Shown here piece after piece: positions 1 through 7,862 of a stretch of 43,688 nucleotides of DNA. The DNA comes from Bacteroidales bacterium UBA5349. Lineage in GTDB: Bacteria > Bacteroidota > Bacteroidia > Bacteroidales > Tenuifilaceae. The translations under genes were made by a program, and so were the position numbers. Location of the stretch: the NCBI GenBank assembly GCA_002410065.1, contig DHQB01000024.1, positions 24,269 to 67,956 of the forward strand, given 5' to 3'. The stretch's first letter is position 1. Each line of letters opens with the position of its first letter. The notes under the pieces were generated by a model, which had not been told where the DNA came from, did no database searches, and saw nothing but the letters and a program-made list of their open reading frames with translations.

Positions 1-3
1 TTG

Positions 4-11
4 TATGTTTG
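4..11 (+). promoter_or_regulatory. -7 promoter box of cassette 1
   Basis: TATGTTTG matches the Bacteroidota primary-sigma -7 consensus TAnnTTTG. The same octamer stands at the matching place before cassettes 4 (7557), 5 (11065) and 6 (13638). The -33 region lies outside the window. Confidence 0.6.
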
Positions 12-288
12 GTATACTTATATGTACATAATAAGTATTAACCAACACGAAAGGAGGCCCTAAAACCAGCTTAACCTAAACCCAAGCAACCGCTGCAAGG
101 CGATGGTTGCAAGGCGTAACGTCCAAAAGGTTAGGAGTTTCGAAAAACAGGGGGAAACCTAAGCCTCGCAAAAAGTAAGGTGGGCTACCCACCCTAAGGG
201 AAAATAAAAGCGCAGCAACCCATATAAAACACCTCTGAACAAGGTGGGTTGCCGCGCAGAGAAAAAAACATTTAAAGATAATAATAAA
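12..288 (+). ncRNA. Structured 5' leader, copy A (cassette 1)
   Basis: Conserved untranslated leader shared with cassettes 4, 5, 6 and 7. Seen in order: AAAGGAGG at 50-57; two near-direct repeats of TGCAAGGC around 94-117; a GGGGG-AAACCTAAG-CCTC hairpin near 150-168; a perfect GGTGGG/CCCACC hairpin near 180-194; and a long terminal hairpin whose arms are GCGCAGCAACCC (210-221) and GGGTTGCCGCGC (246-257), with an inner CACCT/AGGTG stem. The peptide ATG follows about 30 nt later. I do not recognise it as a known riboswitch. Pairing is kept by G-U pairs or compensating changes in other copies, which argues for an RNA function. The ligand or role is unknown. Confidence 0.65.
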
Positions 289-621
289 ATGAAGAAAATT
301 ATTGTTTTATCCATTCTACTTATAAGTAGTATGTTTGCATTTGCTCAAAGCGAAAGCAATGAAGGTATAGCCAAAGAAAAGGAATTTACAGCAAAAGGTT
401 CAGTAGAATATTACGGTGATAAAGCTGGTTTTTTAAGACCGTGTAAAGGAACCTGTTACCGTCTTTGTAAAAAGATAACCCACCCAGAACTGCCAACAAG
501 TTCAACAAAATCGGGAACTGCCGAAAATAAAAAGGTCGAATATGTTAGGATTTCTGATGGGAATCGATCTATTATTGTAGAAAAATCTCGCGTTAATTTT
601 TCCGATGGTAGTATTAAGTAA
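289..621 (+). CDS. Small exported Cys-containing peptide, cassette 1
   Basis: 110-residue protein. The ATG at 289 is chosen over an upstream in-frame start at 244 because the N-terminus then begins MKKIIVLSILLISSMFAFAQ, a Sec signal peptide with likely cleavage after AFA. The upstream extension would be translated from the conserved RNA hairpin. The mature part is lysine-rich and has three cysteines in a regular CxxxCxxxC arrangement (C52, C56, C60). It resembles in layout the NVEALA-type small secreted proteins of Bacteroides (family analogy, not proven). It is the first gene of cassette 1 and is followed by a terminator-like hairpin. It is the longest of the seven peptides. Function unknown. 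Confidence 0.75.
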   Translation: MKKIIVLSILLISSMFAFAQSESNEGIAKEKEFTAKGSVEYYGDKAGFLRPCKGTCYRLCKKITHPELPTSSTKSGTAENKKVEYVRISDGNRSIIVEKSRVNFSDGSIK

Positions 622-631
622 TTCTATTAAG

Positions 632-665
632 ATGCCTCTCAAAGCATTCTGAGGGGCATTTTTTT
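632..665 (+). terminator. Intercistronic terminator/attenuator, cassette 1
   Basis: Arms ATGCCTCTCA (632-641) and TGAGGGGCAT (650-659) form a 10-bp stem with one G-U pair and an 8-nt loop, followed directly by a run of T. It lies 10 nt after the peptide stop and 16 nt before the fusion protein start, so it probably reduces read-through from the abundant peptide message into the partner gene. Confidence 0.75.
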
Positions 666-681
666 ATTAAAAAATGAGAAA

Positions 682-2466
682 ATGAAAAATCTTTCATCAT
701 ATATTCTTCTGATTCTATTTTTTTGCCTTAGCTCAATAAGTACTACATGGTCGCAAATACCAGAGAGCAACACTGTTATTGGTGATTATTTTAAAATAGC
801 CCAAAAAAAGGGTACAGAAGAATTACTTAAAGAGAAGTTAAGAGAACTTCCTTTGGGAACCAAATCCGTTTATGCGGTGTTGTTTCGCCCCCAAATGTGT
901 CCCCGATGCGAAGTAGATATCGACCAATTGTCTTACATTAAAATGCTCGACAGTACTGCCACCATCTTGCTTTGGGTAAGCTATCCTAATGGACAAGCAG
1001 CTCGTCGTTACATTGAGAAAAAGGGGTTCATTTCAGATGCAGTGATTATTGACACTACTGAATCTTACCGAAATATTTTCAGCTTAAGCGCGGGGCGTCT
1101 TTCTGTTACATATACACTGAAAATTAGTAGGGAAAGGGGGCTATTGCTGTTTGGAGGAGATGTACCAGAGTGGAATGATGAAACCCTTATATCCTTCTAC
1201 AATGCAGAAGAACCTCTAAAATTCAATGATTTTGGAACAGATCCTTTAATCTCAACAGCTGATGAAAGCAGTCCACCTGAGAGTAATAATTTACTGAATC
1301 GGCAAACCATACCATTGGTTAGCGATGCATCACACCCAATATCAAAAGTCTATGAAACCCCTTCGCTTTATAACAATATTTTATGCTTTAATGACGAACT
1401 AGCTGAGACATTCTATGCGTTTAGCATTAGTGAAGAAAAGGGCACTCTTCTAGAGGCTTTTAAAACCTCACTCGACGAAGAGATCTCATTTACTGACACC
1501 CTGGTGGTTAATCGTTCAAGGTTTATGGAAATGAAACAGAATAATCAAGTATTCATTATGCCCAACAAATGCTCTTCAATTGGCAATGGAAAGTACCTAC
1601 TCTCCTTTTCACTTCCCAATATGTTTAGAAGCCCCAGTGGGGGAATTGCCTATTTTAATATGCCAGCATTCTTTAAATGGGATGTTAACAGCAATGCACG
1701 TGAACTCTATAGCCTAACATTCATTAAGGATAAATTTAACTATTCACCGATTTTTCTTAACGATCACACGGAATTCTCACCTAATGGGGACAGCGAGGTG
1801 ATGATACCAGTACGAAAAGGGTACCCTTTGTTTGAATTGGAAATTGAAGAATGGAAAGGTGACCCCAAAGACTTTAATCCGTTACTTCCTGAATTCTACG
1901 AGGATACCCCCCTGTTTCATTGCTATGATTTAACCTCTGGTAAGCTTCTGAGCTCCTTCGGCCAATTAGATACAATATACCAACACTACAGGGTAGGCTA
2001 TGCCTTTACTTTCAACCAATTGTATCACCGTTCAGGTAATTATGCTGCATACTCTTGTGGAACATCGGGACTTGTTCATATAGTGGCCCACGAATCCCCT
2101 GAAACGGTAATCCGTTCGGTTAAGGTGTTTGACATTCCGTTAAACATCGAACTGATGGGTACACCTGGAACACGTAATTACCTGAATATAGCTGAACGTA
2201 AAGTTTTTAGCCAAACTATTACTGATTTAAAACTGACCCAAGAAGCACTTTACGTTTTGTATCAGGAGAGAGATAATACATGGTTCAATTGCTACTCTCT
2301 TACTGGACATCAATTACACAAGATATTACTACCAAAGACGTTAGGTATGCCTGCTGATTTAGTTACCTATACTCTTTTTGAGCAAAATGGACAGGTTGGA
2401 CCTTTTGCTATTCACCGAGATGGCAATGAGCATGCCATTTCGTTATTCTCATTACCCCTAAACTAG
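682..2466 (+). CDS. Secreted fusion: thioredoxin-like domain plus propeller-like domain, cassette 1
   Basis: 594 residues with an N-terminal signal peptide ending near TTWSQ (no lipobox). Residues about 30-180 look like a thioredoxin-fold/redoxin domain with CPRC at 73-76, the same element as in the stand-alone redoxins of the other cassettes (CEPC, CHIC, CMKC, CLPC, CPTC). Residues about 200-594 have the length and beta-rich, aromatic pattern of the propeller partners, though I do not find the GKGPxE motif there. In the other cassettes these two activities are separate genes in the order propeller then redoxin. Here they are joined in reverse order. The fusion supports a physical or functional partnership. 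The propeller assignment of the second half is inference. Confidence 0.65.
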   Translation: MKNLSSYILLILFFCLSSISTTWSQIPESNTVIGDYFKIAQKKGTEELLKEKLRELPLGTKSVYAVLFRPQMCPRCEVDIDQLSYIKMLDSTATILLWVSYPNGQAARRYIEKKGFISDAVIIDTTESYRNIFSLSAGRLSVTYTLKISRERGLLLFGGDVPEWNDETLISFYNAEEPLKFNDFGTDPLISTADESSPPESNNLLNRQTIPLVSDASHPISKVYETPSLYNNILCFNDELAETFYAFSISEEKGTLLEAFKTSLDEEISFTDTLVVNRSRFMEMKQNNQVFIMPNKCSSIGNGKYLLSFSLPNMFRSPSGGIAYFNMPAFFKWDVNSNARELYSLTFIKDKFNYSPIFLNDHTEFSPNGDSEVMIPVRKGYPLFELEIEEWKGDPKDFNPLLPEFYEDTPLFHCYDLTSGKLLSSFGQLDTIYQHYRVGYAFTFNQLYHRSGNYAAYSCGTSGLVHIVAHESPETVIRSVKVFDIPLNIELMGTPGTRNYLNIAERKVFSQTITDLKLTQEALYVLYQERDNTWFNCYSLTGHQLHKILLPKTLGMPADLVTYTLFEQNGQVGPFAIHRDGNEHAISLFSLPLN

Positions 2467-2817
2467 CTGGTTTCAGAAATGTTAAATATATTTATCGGCA
2501 ATGGCATCTGCAATATAGATCAACGTGCTACTTTCCATCTCAATCAATACATTGCTGTAATAAAGCACTATATACTGGGCAATAAAGAAGGGGAAGCCAA
2601 TAGCGTAGCAGCCAGCGCTCCCCCTTCGCACGCCCCTAACCATAAAAGGAAAGGAGGTAAGGTGACAAAGATACAATAAATTGAATTACAACGTAACCAC
2701 AATCCTGTGGTTGCTCCCCCGCCCAGAACTAGGTTATGGGGCTATTGCAGCGGTGGTTGTAGGGGAAAAAATTTATTTAAACATTAAGCGCAATATCAAT
2801 AAAAAAAACTAGAAGTT
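2467..2817 (+). other. Intergenic leader of cassette 2, unlike the shared leader
   Basis: No convincing gene; the short ORFs on both strands look like chance. It contains a GAAGGGG (2587-2593)/CCCCTTC (2621-2627) hairpin with an inner AGCG/CGCT pairing, AAAGGAGG at 2650-2657, and a perfect AACCACA (2695-2701)/TGTGGTT (2706-2712) hairpin. Only the AAAGGAGG element recalls the shared leader. This is either a very diverged relative or an independent structured leader. Confidence 0.45.
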
Positions 2818-3030
2818 ATGAAGAAGATAGTTTTGATTTTAATCATAATTGTAACGGGAGTTATAATTGGGACAGGCTTTAATAGTTACTCCGCATGTGG
2901 AGATTTAGCAAGCGCAGAATGCTATACTACGGATAGTGGGAATAAAGCTTGTTTATCTTTATTTAATGACTCACAGAATTGCAAAGACGGAGCAGTAAAA
3001 AAAGAAGTGCTTCAGGAATTTAGTTTTTAG
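2818..3030 (+). CDS. Small exported Cys-containing peptide, cassette 2
   Basis: 70 residues. MKKIVLILIIIVTGVIIG forms a hydrophobic Sec-type signal, with a likely cleavage site near NSYSA. The mature part has four cysteines (C27, C35, C45, C55), an acidic first half and the aromatic tail EFSF. The start is the first ATG after the leader and gives the same MKK-type N-terminus as the other cassette peptides. The mature sequence shows no clear similarity to the other six. A perfect hairpin follows 11 nt after the stop, then the propeller and redoxin genes. Function unknown; the cysteines suggest one or two disulfides. Confidence 0.75.
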   Translation: MKKIVLILIIIVTGVIIGTGFNSYSACGDLASAECYTTDSGNKACLSLFNDSQNCKDGAVKKEVLQEFSF

Positions 3031-3041
3031 TTAATTCTGTT

Positions 3042-3072
3042 ATGCTATGGCTAGTTTTTCTAGCCATAGCAT
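3042..3072 (+). promoter_or_regulatory. Intercistronic hairpin, cassette 2
   Basis: A perfect 13-bp stem, ATGCTATGGCTAG (3042-3054) with CTAGCCATAGCAT (3060-3072), and a TTTTT loop. No T run follows, so it could be an attenuator, an RNA-stability element or a processing site rather than a classic terminator. Confidence 0.65.
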
Positions 3073-3131
3073 TATCTACATGAATCAAATTAAAAAATCC
3101 AGTAATTACCATAACCTCATATAACTTTATT

Positions 3132-4262
3132 ATGATTAAAACTATGTTATTGTATTCTTCAGTATTCATTACGCTCATAGTTTTATGTGGATGTAACAAT
3201 GAGTACAACAGCACTGCCAAATTGATGAACTTCAAGGATAGCACCTTAGTGCTCTCTCAAAAAATAGAGATTATTAGGCTTGAAACTAAACCAGATTGTC
3301 AACTTGGATATATTGATAAAACTTATATTGATACTGCAAACGATAGAATCTTTGTGCTTTCGGATTTTAATTTTTTTTTATTTAACTTAAAAGGGGAATA
3401 CATAACAAAACTAAGTATTGGTAAAGGCCCTCAAGAAGTAATAAGGATCGTGTCGTTTGTTGCTGATACAGAAAAAGAAATATTCTATGCATTGGATATG
3501 GCTAATAGTTTGGCTGTTTTTAATTACGACGGTATATTTTTAAAGAGAATTAGTCTTTTTGGTTTCTATGGAATTGATATATTCTTGCTTAACAATGAAG
3601 AAATGTTAATTCTTAACAACTGGGTAGGAAGGAATGAACACTATTTTGTGGGTAATTTCGACTATAACCAAGAAAAGATTACAGGGAAACAAGTTCATTC
3701 AAAAGAGAGCCCATACCCCTTGAATACATTACTAACTTTTAAGAATTTTTATAAGCGTGATGATAAAGTGTATTTTTATTCCGCAAACATTTTTGGTCTT
3801 TTTGAATATGAAAACACCAATTTCAAGAGACTCATTTCCTTTGACTTGGATCACAAGGGTGTCCCAAGAAAATTTTACAAACAGTTCGAAAACCAGAATA
3901 GAAGTGCTTTTAGGGAAGAATCAAAATCAAGAAATTATGCTCCATTCCTACTATACGCTTTCCCCTTTAATGACTATTTCTTAGTTGGAATTGATGACAA
4001 CAACTACAGTTGCTATGCAATTAACAGAAACAATAACGCAAAGATTTACCACACTGGATCCATTCCCTCCTATTTCAACTTACCCGATGCGAAATCGCTA
4101 AGAGTACCAAAAAGCATTCAAAACGATTTAATATCCTTTTCCTGTAATCCTATAGATTTTTTTGAGCCTGATGAAGAACAACAAAGCAAAACAATCCGCT
4201 TGGGAATCCAAAACATAGAGGTAAGATATTCTGATAACCCTATTATCATTATAATTTATTAA
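3132..4262 (+). CDS. 6-bladed beta-propeller lipoprotein, cassette 2
   Basis: 376 residues. The N-terminus MIKTMLLYSSVFITLIVLCGC gives a type II signal peptide with the lipid-modified cysteine at about residue 21. The GKGPQE motif at 97-102 is shared with the propeller proteins of cassettes 3-7 and is typical of the Bacteroidota 6-bladed beta-propeller/BF3164-like lipoproteins. The body is a series of beta-strand repeats rich in aromatic and D-N residues. The family is known mainly as cell-surface or periplasmic lipoproteins of undetermined function. The redoxin gene starts 2 nt after its stop, so the two are co-translated. A ligand cannot be read from the sequence; binding of the cognate peptide is a hypothesis. 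Confidence 0.75.
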   Translation: MIKTMLLYSSVFITLIVLCGCNNEYNSTAKLMNFKDSTLVLSQKIEIIRLETKPDCQLGYIDKTYIDTANDRIFVLSDFNFFLFNLKGEYITKLSIGKGPQEVIRIVSFVADTEKEIFYALDMANSLAVFNYDGIFLKRISLFGFYGIDIFLLNNEEMLILNNWVGRNEHYFVGNFDYNQEKITGKQVHSKESPYPLNTLLTFKNFYKRDDKVYFYSANIFGLFEYENTNFKRLISFDLDHKGVPRKFYKQFENQNRSAFREESKSRNYAPFLLYAFPFNDYFLVGIDDNNYSCYAINRNNNAKIYHTGSIPSYFNLPDAKSLRVPKSIQNDLISFSCNPIDFFEPDEEQQSKTIRLGIQNIEVRYSDNPIIIIIY

Positions 4263-4264
4263 CA

Positions 4265-4813
4265 ATGAAACCAAGAAGTTTAAAACTTTTATGTATAGCA
4301 GCAGTCATTGTAACAAGTTGCCACAACTACTCCCCAGTTCAAGAAAGCATAAAAGCGACTTTTGACAAAGAGGTACAACTAAAGATGTTTAAAACAGTTG
4401 TAAAACAAGGAGAGGATATACCACTGAATGAAATATTGGATAAATACAGATATATATCTTTGGTTTATTTGAGACAAGATTGCGAACCGTGCTATGAAAA
4501 ATATATTGATTGGCATGAAAAAATGGATAGCATTGGTATCTGGGAAAATTACACAATCCTATTCGTTATCGTTGGTCGAAATTTTGATGAATTTATATCA
4601 GAAGTTAATTTGATTTCTGATGTCGATGAATTTCTATATACGGTTATGGATAAAAACAACATTTTTTTAGATACTAACAACCATATTCCAGAGTGGATTT
4701 TTGATTTGTCGGTAATAATTGATCATAACAAAAAAATTAAAATGATTGGTGCACCCTTCCATAGCGAAGAGTTAACAAAGCAATACAATAACTTATGCAA
4801 ACATGCCATTTGA
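4265..4813 (+). CDS. Thioredoxin-like CxxC lipoprotein, cassette 2
   Basis: 182 residues. The lipobox ends in VTSC with the lipid cysteine at 19. After a linker, the strand YRYISLVYLRQDC leads into CEPC at 73-76, then a helix (YEKYIDWHEKMD), matching the beta-CxxC-alpha start of a thioredoxin/redoxin fold. A second beta-alpha part follows (YTILFVIVGRNFDEF and an aspartate-rich VMDKNNIFLD loop). A cis-proline segment is not obvious. It is expected to be a membrane-anchored periplasmic thiol-disulfide protein acting on the cysteine peptide or the propeller (inference). Confidence 0.7.
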   Translation: MKPRSLKLLCIAAVIVTSCHNYSPVQESIKATFDKEVQLKMFKTVVKQGEDIPLNEILDKYRYISLVYLRQDCEPCYEKYIDWHEKMDSIGIWENYTILFVIVGRNFDEFISEVNLISDVDEFLYTVMDKNNIFLDTNNHIPEWIFDLSVIIDHNKKIKMIGAPFHSEELTKQYNNLCKHAI

Positions 4814-5098
4814 GAGTCTAAGAATAATAACATAGAATAAAATAACTATCGGTAATTGCAAGTATCCTAGTAGAGGTCATATCTCGTACCTTCTTCTTAT
4901 TCTTAGAAGTTTGGTAAAGTTGGTAAAGAGGTTAATGTGTTTAGTTGGGTATTTACTTCGCAGTAAGTGCTATCTGTTGGAAAACTTCAGATGAAAAGTG
5001 TTTTCTATCCATTTCCAACAAATAAAATTATCAAATGTTACATCCTCTAAAAGTTGCATTTATTAGTTGAATCTAACAAATTTTAAAAAATCAAAAAG
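4814..5098 (+). other. Intergenic leader of cassette 3 with an unrelated hairpin
   Basis: No gene recognised. A strong hairpin has 9-bp outer arms TGTTGGAAA (4975-4983) and TTTCCAACA (5012-5020). A smaller TTACT-TCGC-AGTAA hairpin lies near 4953-4966. The conserved leader of cassettes 1 and 4-7 is absent. An in-frame TAA at 5084-5086 closes the reading frame just ahead of the degenerate peptide gene. Confidence 0.45.
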
Positions 5099-5323
5099 AG
5101 GAAAAAGAAAGTAATAATATCTATCACAGGGGTATTTTCGGTTCTATTAATTGTGGGTTTCTTTGTAACGGCTAAAGCAAATACAAACGAATTGCAAGAA
5201 GTTGAGTTGAGACCAATTGGAACTATAGGTTGCAGAGGATGGAATCCACCTTTTGGTTGTTTTTGGTATAATCAGTTTAGACCTGGCAGAGCAATACATG
5301 GTCCTTTAATGCCTGGAGAATAA
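5099..5323 (+). pseudogene. Cassette 3 peptide gene with ATG changed to AGG
   Basis: The frame from 5099 reads (R)KKKVIISITGVFSVLLIVG..., a complete match to the MKKKV signal-peptide pattern of the other peptides. It then runs open for 74 codons with a mature part containing C45 and C54 and ends PLMPGE, stop 5321-5323. The codon where ATG is expected is AGG (5099-5101). The frame has an upstream stop at 5084 and no ATG, GTG or TTG in between; only an ATC codon lies at 5090. Either one substitution has silenced the gene or initiation uses a very unusual codon. The intact frame suggests recent loss. A sequencing error is also possible. Confidence 0.7.
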
Positions 5324-5365
5324 TAACTGAATTGGTTTTATTATACCATTAGTATGCTCTAATCC

Positions 5366-5401
5366 TGCGATGTAGAGCCGAGTAAAATTCTCTACTTCGC
5401 A
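5366..5401 (+). promoter_or_regulatory. Intercistronic hairpin, cassette 3
   Basis: TGCGATGTAGAG (5366-5377) pairs with CTCTACTTCGCA (5390-5401) with one mismatch and a 12-nt loop; four T follow. It sits between the degenerate peptide gene and the propeller gene, the same place as in the other cassettes. Confidence 0.6.
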
Positions 5402-5451
5402 TTTTCATTGCAAACAGAATTTTCAATTAATGTTCAAAACACAATTTATTT

Positions 5452-6519
5452 ATGAAAACACTCATCCATACATTTATTGCATTTTTTTTAATCTTACTCA
5501 CACCCTCCTGTAATACTAACAATGCGCTTCATTTTAAGGATACTGTAATGATGGATAATTACTTCATTGAAACAGTTAAGTTAGACAGTTGTAGAAGTCC
5601 AATGTTTATTCAGGTTGTTGATTCTCTTGCCTTTATTTGCGACCAAAACATTAATGAATTTATCAAAATATACAAGATTAACAACTTTGAATATTTAGGA
5701 GGCTTTGTAAAAACAGGTAAAGGGCCAAATGAGTATTTAGCACCTGGGCTCCCCACTATAGATAGAAAAAGTAATATGGTGTGGTTTAATGATTTTGCTA
5801 AAACTATACTCTTTGGATTTTCAATCAAGGATATCCTAGTACACGGATCGGAAGTCAAACCTATGAAACAGATTCAATTTGATCTGCAACTTATGCCGCT
5901 TACGACCTTTAACATACTATCAGATACTAGCATTCTAGCATCATCGAGTGTTGATACTTCATTTTTCACAATCTTAAACAAATCTGGCAAAATGACCAGG
6001 GTAAACATCAAAAACCCTATTTACAAAGACGAATTCCAATCTCATTTCAATATGCAACATCTTTATAATCAATACTACTCCCGTAGCAGCGTCTACAACG
6101 ATTCTTTAAACATCTCTGTCTGTGCCTTTTCTCTACACGATTGCCTTGTGTTGTCAAATTTATCGAAATATGAAACAAAAACCTTATCGTTTTCAGATAT
6201 AGAGGAATCTACTCCAAATATTATTGACAAGAATGTGGTAATAGATTATGTAAGCTATTTTCGCCTAAGAGAAGATAGGGGGTTTGTATACGGGTCCTAC
6301 CTTGGAGATAAATTATATGATGAGAACTATAACACTAACTATCCAGACAGAGTTCACGTGTTTGATTGGAATCTAAATCCAATTGCTGAGCTCATTTTCT
6401 CTACTCCAATCGTCAACTTTTCAGTTTATAAAGACCTAATTTACGTAATTACAACCAGTGAAAACCCAGAGGTTAATGTTTACAAAATTCCACCCGTTTT
6501 ATCAAAAAATAATGTTTAA
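5452..6519 (+). CDS. 6-bladed beta-propeller lipoprotein, cassette 3
   Basis: 355 residues. The type II signal MKTLIHTFIAFFLILLTPSC puts the lipid cysteine at 20. Propeller strands begin near residue 50, and the family motif GKGPNE lies at 89-94, followed by the usual loop and the NMVWFNDF strand. The last codons overlap the start of the next gene (ATG at 6512, stop at 6517-6519), so the pair is translationally coupled. The gene appears intact although the peptide gene before it has lost its start codon, so the propeller may act independently or with peptides from neighbouring cassettes (inference). Confidence 0.75.
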   Translation: MKTLIHTFIAFFLILLTPSCNTNNALHFKDTVMMDNYFIETVKLDSCRSPMFIQVVDSLAFICDQNINEFIKIYKINNFEYLGGFVKTGKGPNEYLAPGLPTIDRKSNMVWFNDFAKTILFGFSIKDILVHGSEVKPMKQIQFDLQLMPLTTFNILSDTSILASSSVDTSFFTILNKSGKMTRVNIKNPIYKDEFQSHFNMQHLYNQYYSRSSVYNDSLNISVCAFSLHDCLVLSNLSKYETKTLSFSDIEESTPNIIDKNVVIDYVSYFRLREDRGFVYGSYLGDKLYDENYNTNYPDRVHVFDWNLNPIAELIFSTPIVNFSVYKDLIYVITTSENPEVNVYKIPPVLSKNNV

Positions 6520-7078
6520 CTATTGCATACAGAATTTTAGAATAATTATTAGCAAGAAATTACATCTTCTCTATTTTCTAATAGCTGGCTCTCTATTTTC
6601 TTGTATTGAAACCAAATCGGCTGAAGAACTAAGGCTCTCAATATCTGATAGTTTGCTTGCTATAAAGGGCAATCAGTTAGAAATACTTAATAGTTCTAAC
6701 CACATGATAACTAAAAAGTTGGCAATTGTTACAACCATTTGGGGTGAGTGCCATATTTGTATGGAAAAGTTTGAACATTGGGAACAGCTATTGAACAAAC
6801 AGCAATTTAATGAAGTAGATATTGTTTACATAATTACTACTCCATATCCCGAGTACTTTATGAAAGTATACTACCCCGAGTTAAACCACAGAGGGACTAT
6901 GCTTATCGATAGTAATGACAGGTATTTTAATCTTAACAAACTTAAGCATTCTACTCCCTATCTAAATACATTTCTGGTAGATAGTGTTTTCAATATCATT
7001 CTCCAAGGTGATCCCCTTACCATGCCAGGTATGATGGATCAATATGAAAGGTCTATTAAACGCCTTTTAATTGAATAG
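6512..7078 (+). CDS. Thioredoxin-like CxxC lipoprotein, cassette 3
   Basis: 188 residues from the ATG at 6512. A longer in-frame start at 6458 lies inside the propeller gene and would put 18 extra residues before the signal sequence. The signal peptide ends GSLFSC, giving lipid cysteine 31. The CHIC motif is at 80-83 after the strand KLAIVTTIWGE, followed by the helix MEKFEHWEQLL, as in the other redoxins. A second beta-alpha part contains DIVYIITTPYPEYFM and GTMLIDSNDRYF. No terminator is visible after it; the efflux-adaptor relic begins about 55 nt downstream. Confidence 0.7.
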   Translation: MFNYCIQNFRIIISKKLHLLYFLIAGSLFSCIETKSAEELRLSISDSLLAIKGNQLEILNSSNHMITKKLAIVTTIWGECHICMEKFEHWEQLLNKQQFNEVDIVYIITTPYPEYFMKVYYPELNHRGTMLIDSNDRYFNLNKLKHSTPYLNTFLVDSVFNIILQGDPLTMPGMMDQYERSIKRLLIE

Positions 7079-7132
7079 TCTATGAAGATTCTGCTAAAAT
7101 GATGGTTTGGGTTGCCATAACAATTCTCATTG

Positions 7133-7339
7133 CCAATAAAATACTACATTTGCATATCAACACCCAAAACCTAAATAATGAAACGCCTCTTTACGTTTTT
7201 AGCCCTTGGGGCCTTTTTTATAATGCTGGCTTCCTGCTCATCAGGCAAAGCCGAGAGCGAGCAAGCCACCAGCATCCAGCCCAAGAATACTCATATCCTT
7301 ATTGCACCCCTCAGCATATTCGAGCACAGTTGCACCTAA
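7133..7339 (+). pseudogene. Truncated duplicate of the efflux adaptor 5' end (promoter plus lipoprotein signal)
   Basis: This stretch closely matches the region 20051-20165 upstream of and inside the membrane-fusion protein gene. It keeps the TACATTTG promoter box (7145-7152), the untranslated leader, and an ATG at 7178 followed by MKRLFTFLALGAFFIMLASC and SSGKAE. The adaptor reads MKRLFTILPLGAFFILLASC and SSGRAD. Similarity fades after about 25-30 codons, and the frame stops at 7337-7339 after 53 codons. It is best seen as a duplication scar; a small expressed lipoprotein cannot be excluded since signal and lipobox are intact. Confidence 0.7.
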
Positions 7340-7564
7340 ACCAATTAGGCCTACCCATAAAAACCGAGTATAAGTACTACCACCCTTTATCAAACACAGA
7401 TTTACACATATCTATATGCCTGCAATCTTAATACTTGATGACATTTAATACATTACCAGAATTACCCCAAACCCACTACAGGCAACACAAAGCGCAACAG
7501 TTTACGTAAAACATGCTGTATAACATATGCGGGGGGCTATACATACTATACTTTTGTATGTTTG
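7340..7564 (+). promoter_or_regulatory. Conserved spacer with near-palindrome, G6 tract and promoter, cassette 4
   Basis: This spacer is clearly homologous to 13390-13645 and more distantly to 10870-11072. It contains the near-palindrome TGCTGTATAACA (7514-7525), a run of six G (7531-7536) and, 20 nt later, the -7 box TATGTTTG (7557-7564). The G run occupies the region where a -33 element is expected. Six G here compare with nine in cassette 5 and twelve in cassette 6. Confidence 0.6.
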
Positions 7565-7862
7565 GTATACTTATATGCACATAAAAAGTATTAACCAACA
7601 CGAAAGGAGGTCATAAAACTAGCTTAACCAAACCTCGAGCACCCGTTGCAAGGCAATGGCTGCAAGGCGTAACACCCAAAACGCTGGGAGTTGCGAAAAA
7701 CCAAAAACTAATTACAAGAAGCTAAAGGGGGAAACCTAAGCCCCGCAAAAAGTAAGGTGGCGTTCCCTGCCCCAAGGGACAAAAAAAGCGCAGCAACCCG
7801 AAATAAAACCTCTGAACAAGGTGGGTTGCCGCGCAGTTTAAGAACTTTTAAAGATAATAAAA
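7565..7862 (+). ncRNA. Structured 5' leader, copy B (cassette 4)
   Basis: Full-length copy of the leader. AAAGGAGG is at 7603-7610. The repeated TGCAAGGC pair lies near 7647-7672. The GGGGG/CCCC hairpin is near 7727-7744, and the terminal hairpin arms are GCGCAGCAACCC (7788-7799) and GGGTTGCCGCGC (7823-7834). Bases 7726-7799 are identical to 13811-13884 of copy D over 74 nt, although the peptides that follow share only the signal sequence. Confidence 0.65.

Noticed and set aside
244..288. Upstream extension of the cassette 1 peptide
   Set aside because: It would translate the 3' arm of the conserved leader hairpin and put 15 residues ahead of a clear signal peptide; the other cassettes start directly at the signal.
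12..288. Known riboswitch classes (cobalamin, TPP, SAM, c-di-GMP) for the leader
   Set aside because: The hallmark core sequences of these classes are not found in the copies; only loose resemblances in GC-rich stretches.
2479..2679. Short open frames on both strands between cassettes 1 and 2
   Set aside because: They cross the hairpins at 2587-2627 and the AAAGGAGG element; neither has a signal peptide or a recognisable family pattern.
7099..7431. 110-codon open frame
   Set aside because: It is out of frame with the recognisable adaptor relic starting at 7178 and reads through its signal codons; it has no protein-like features.
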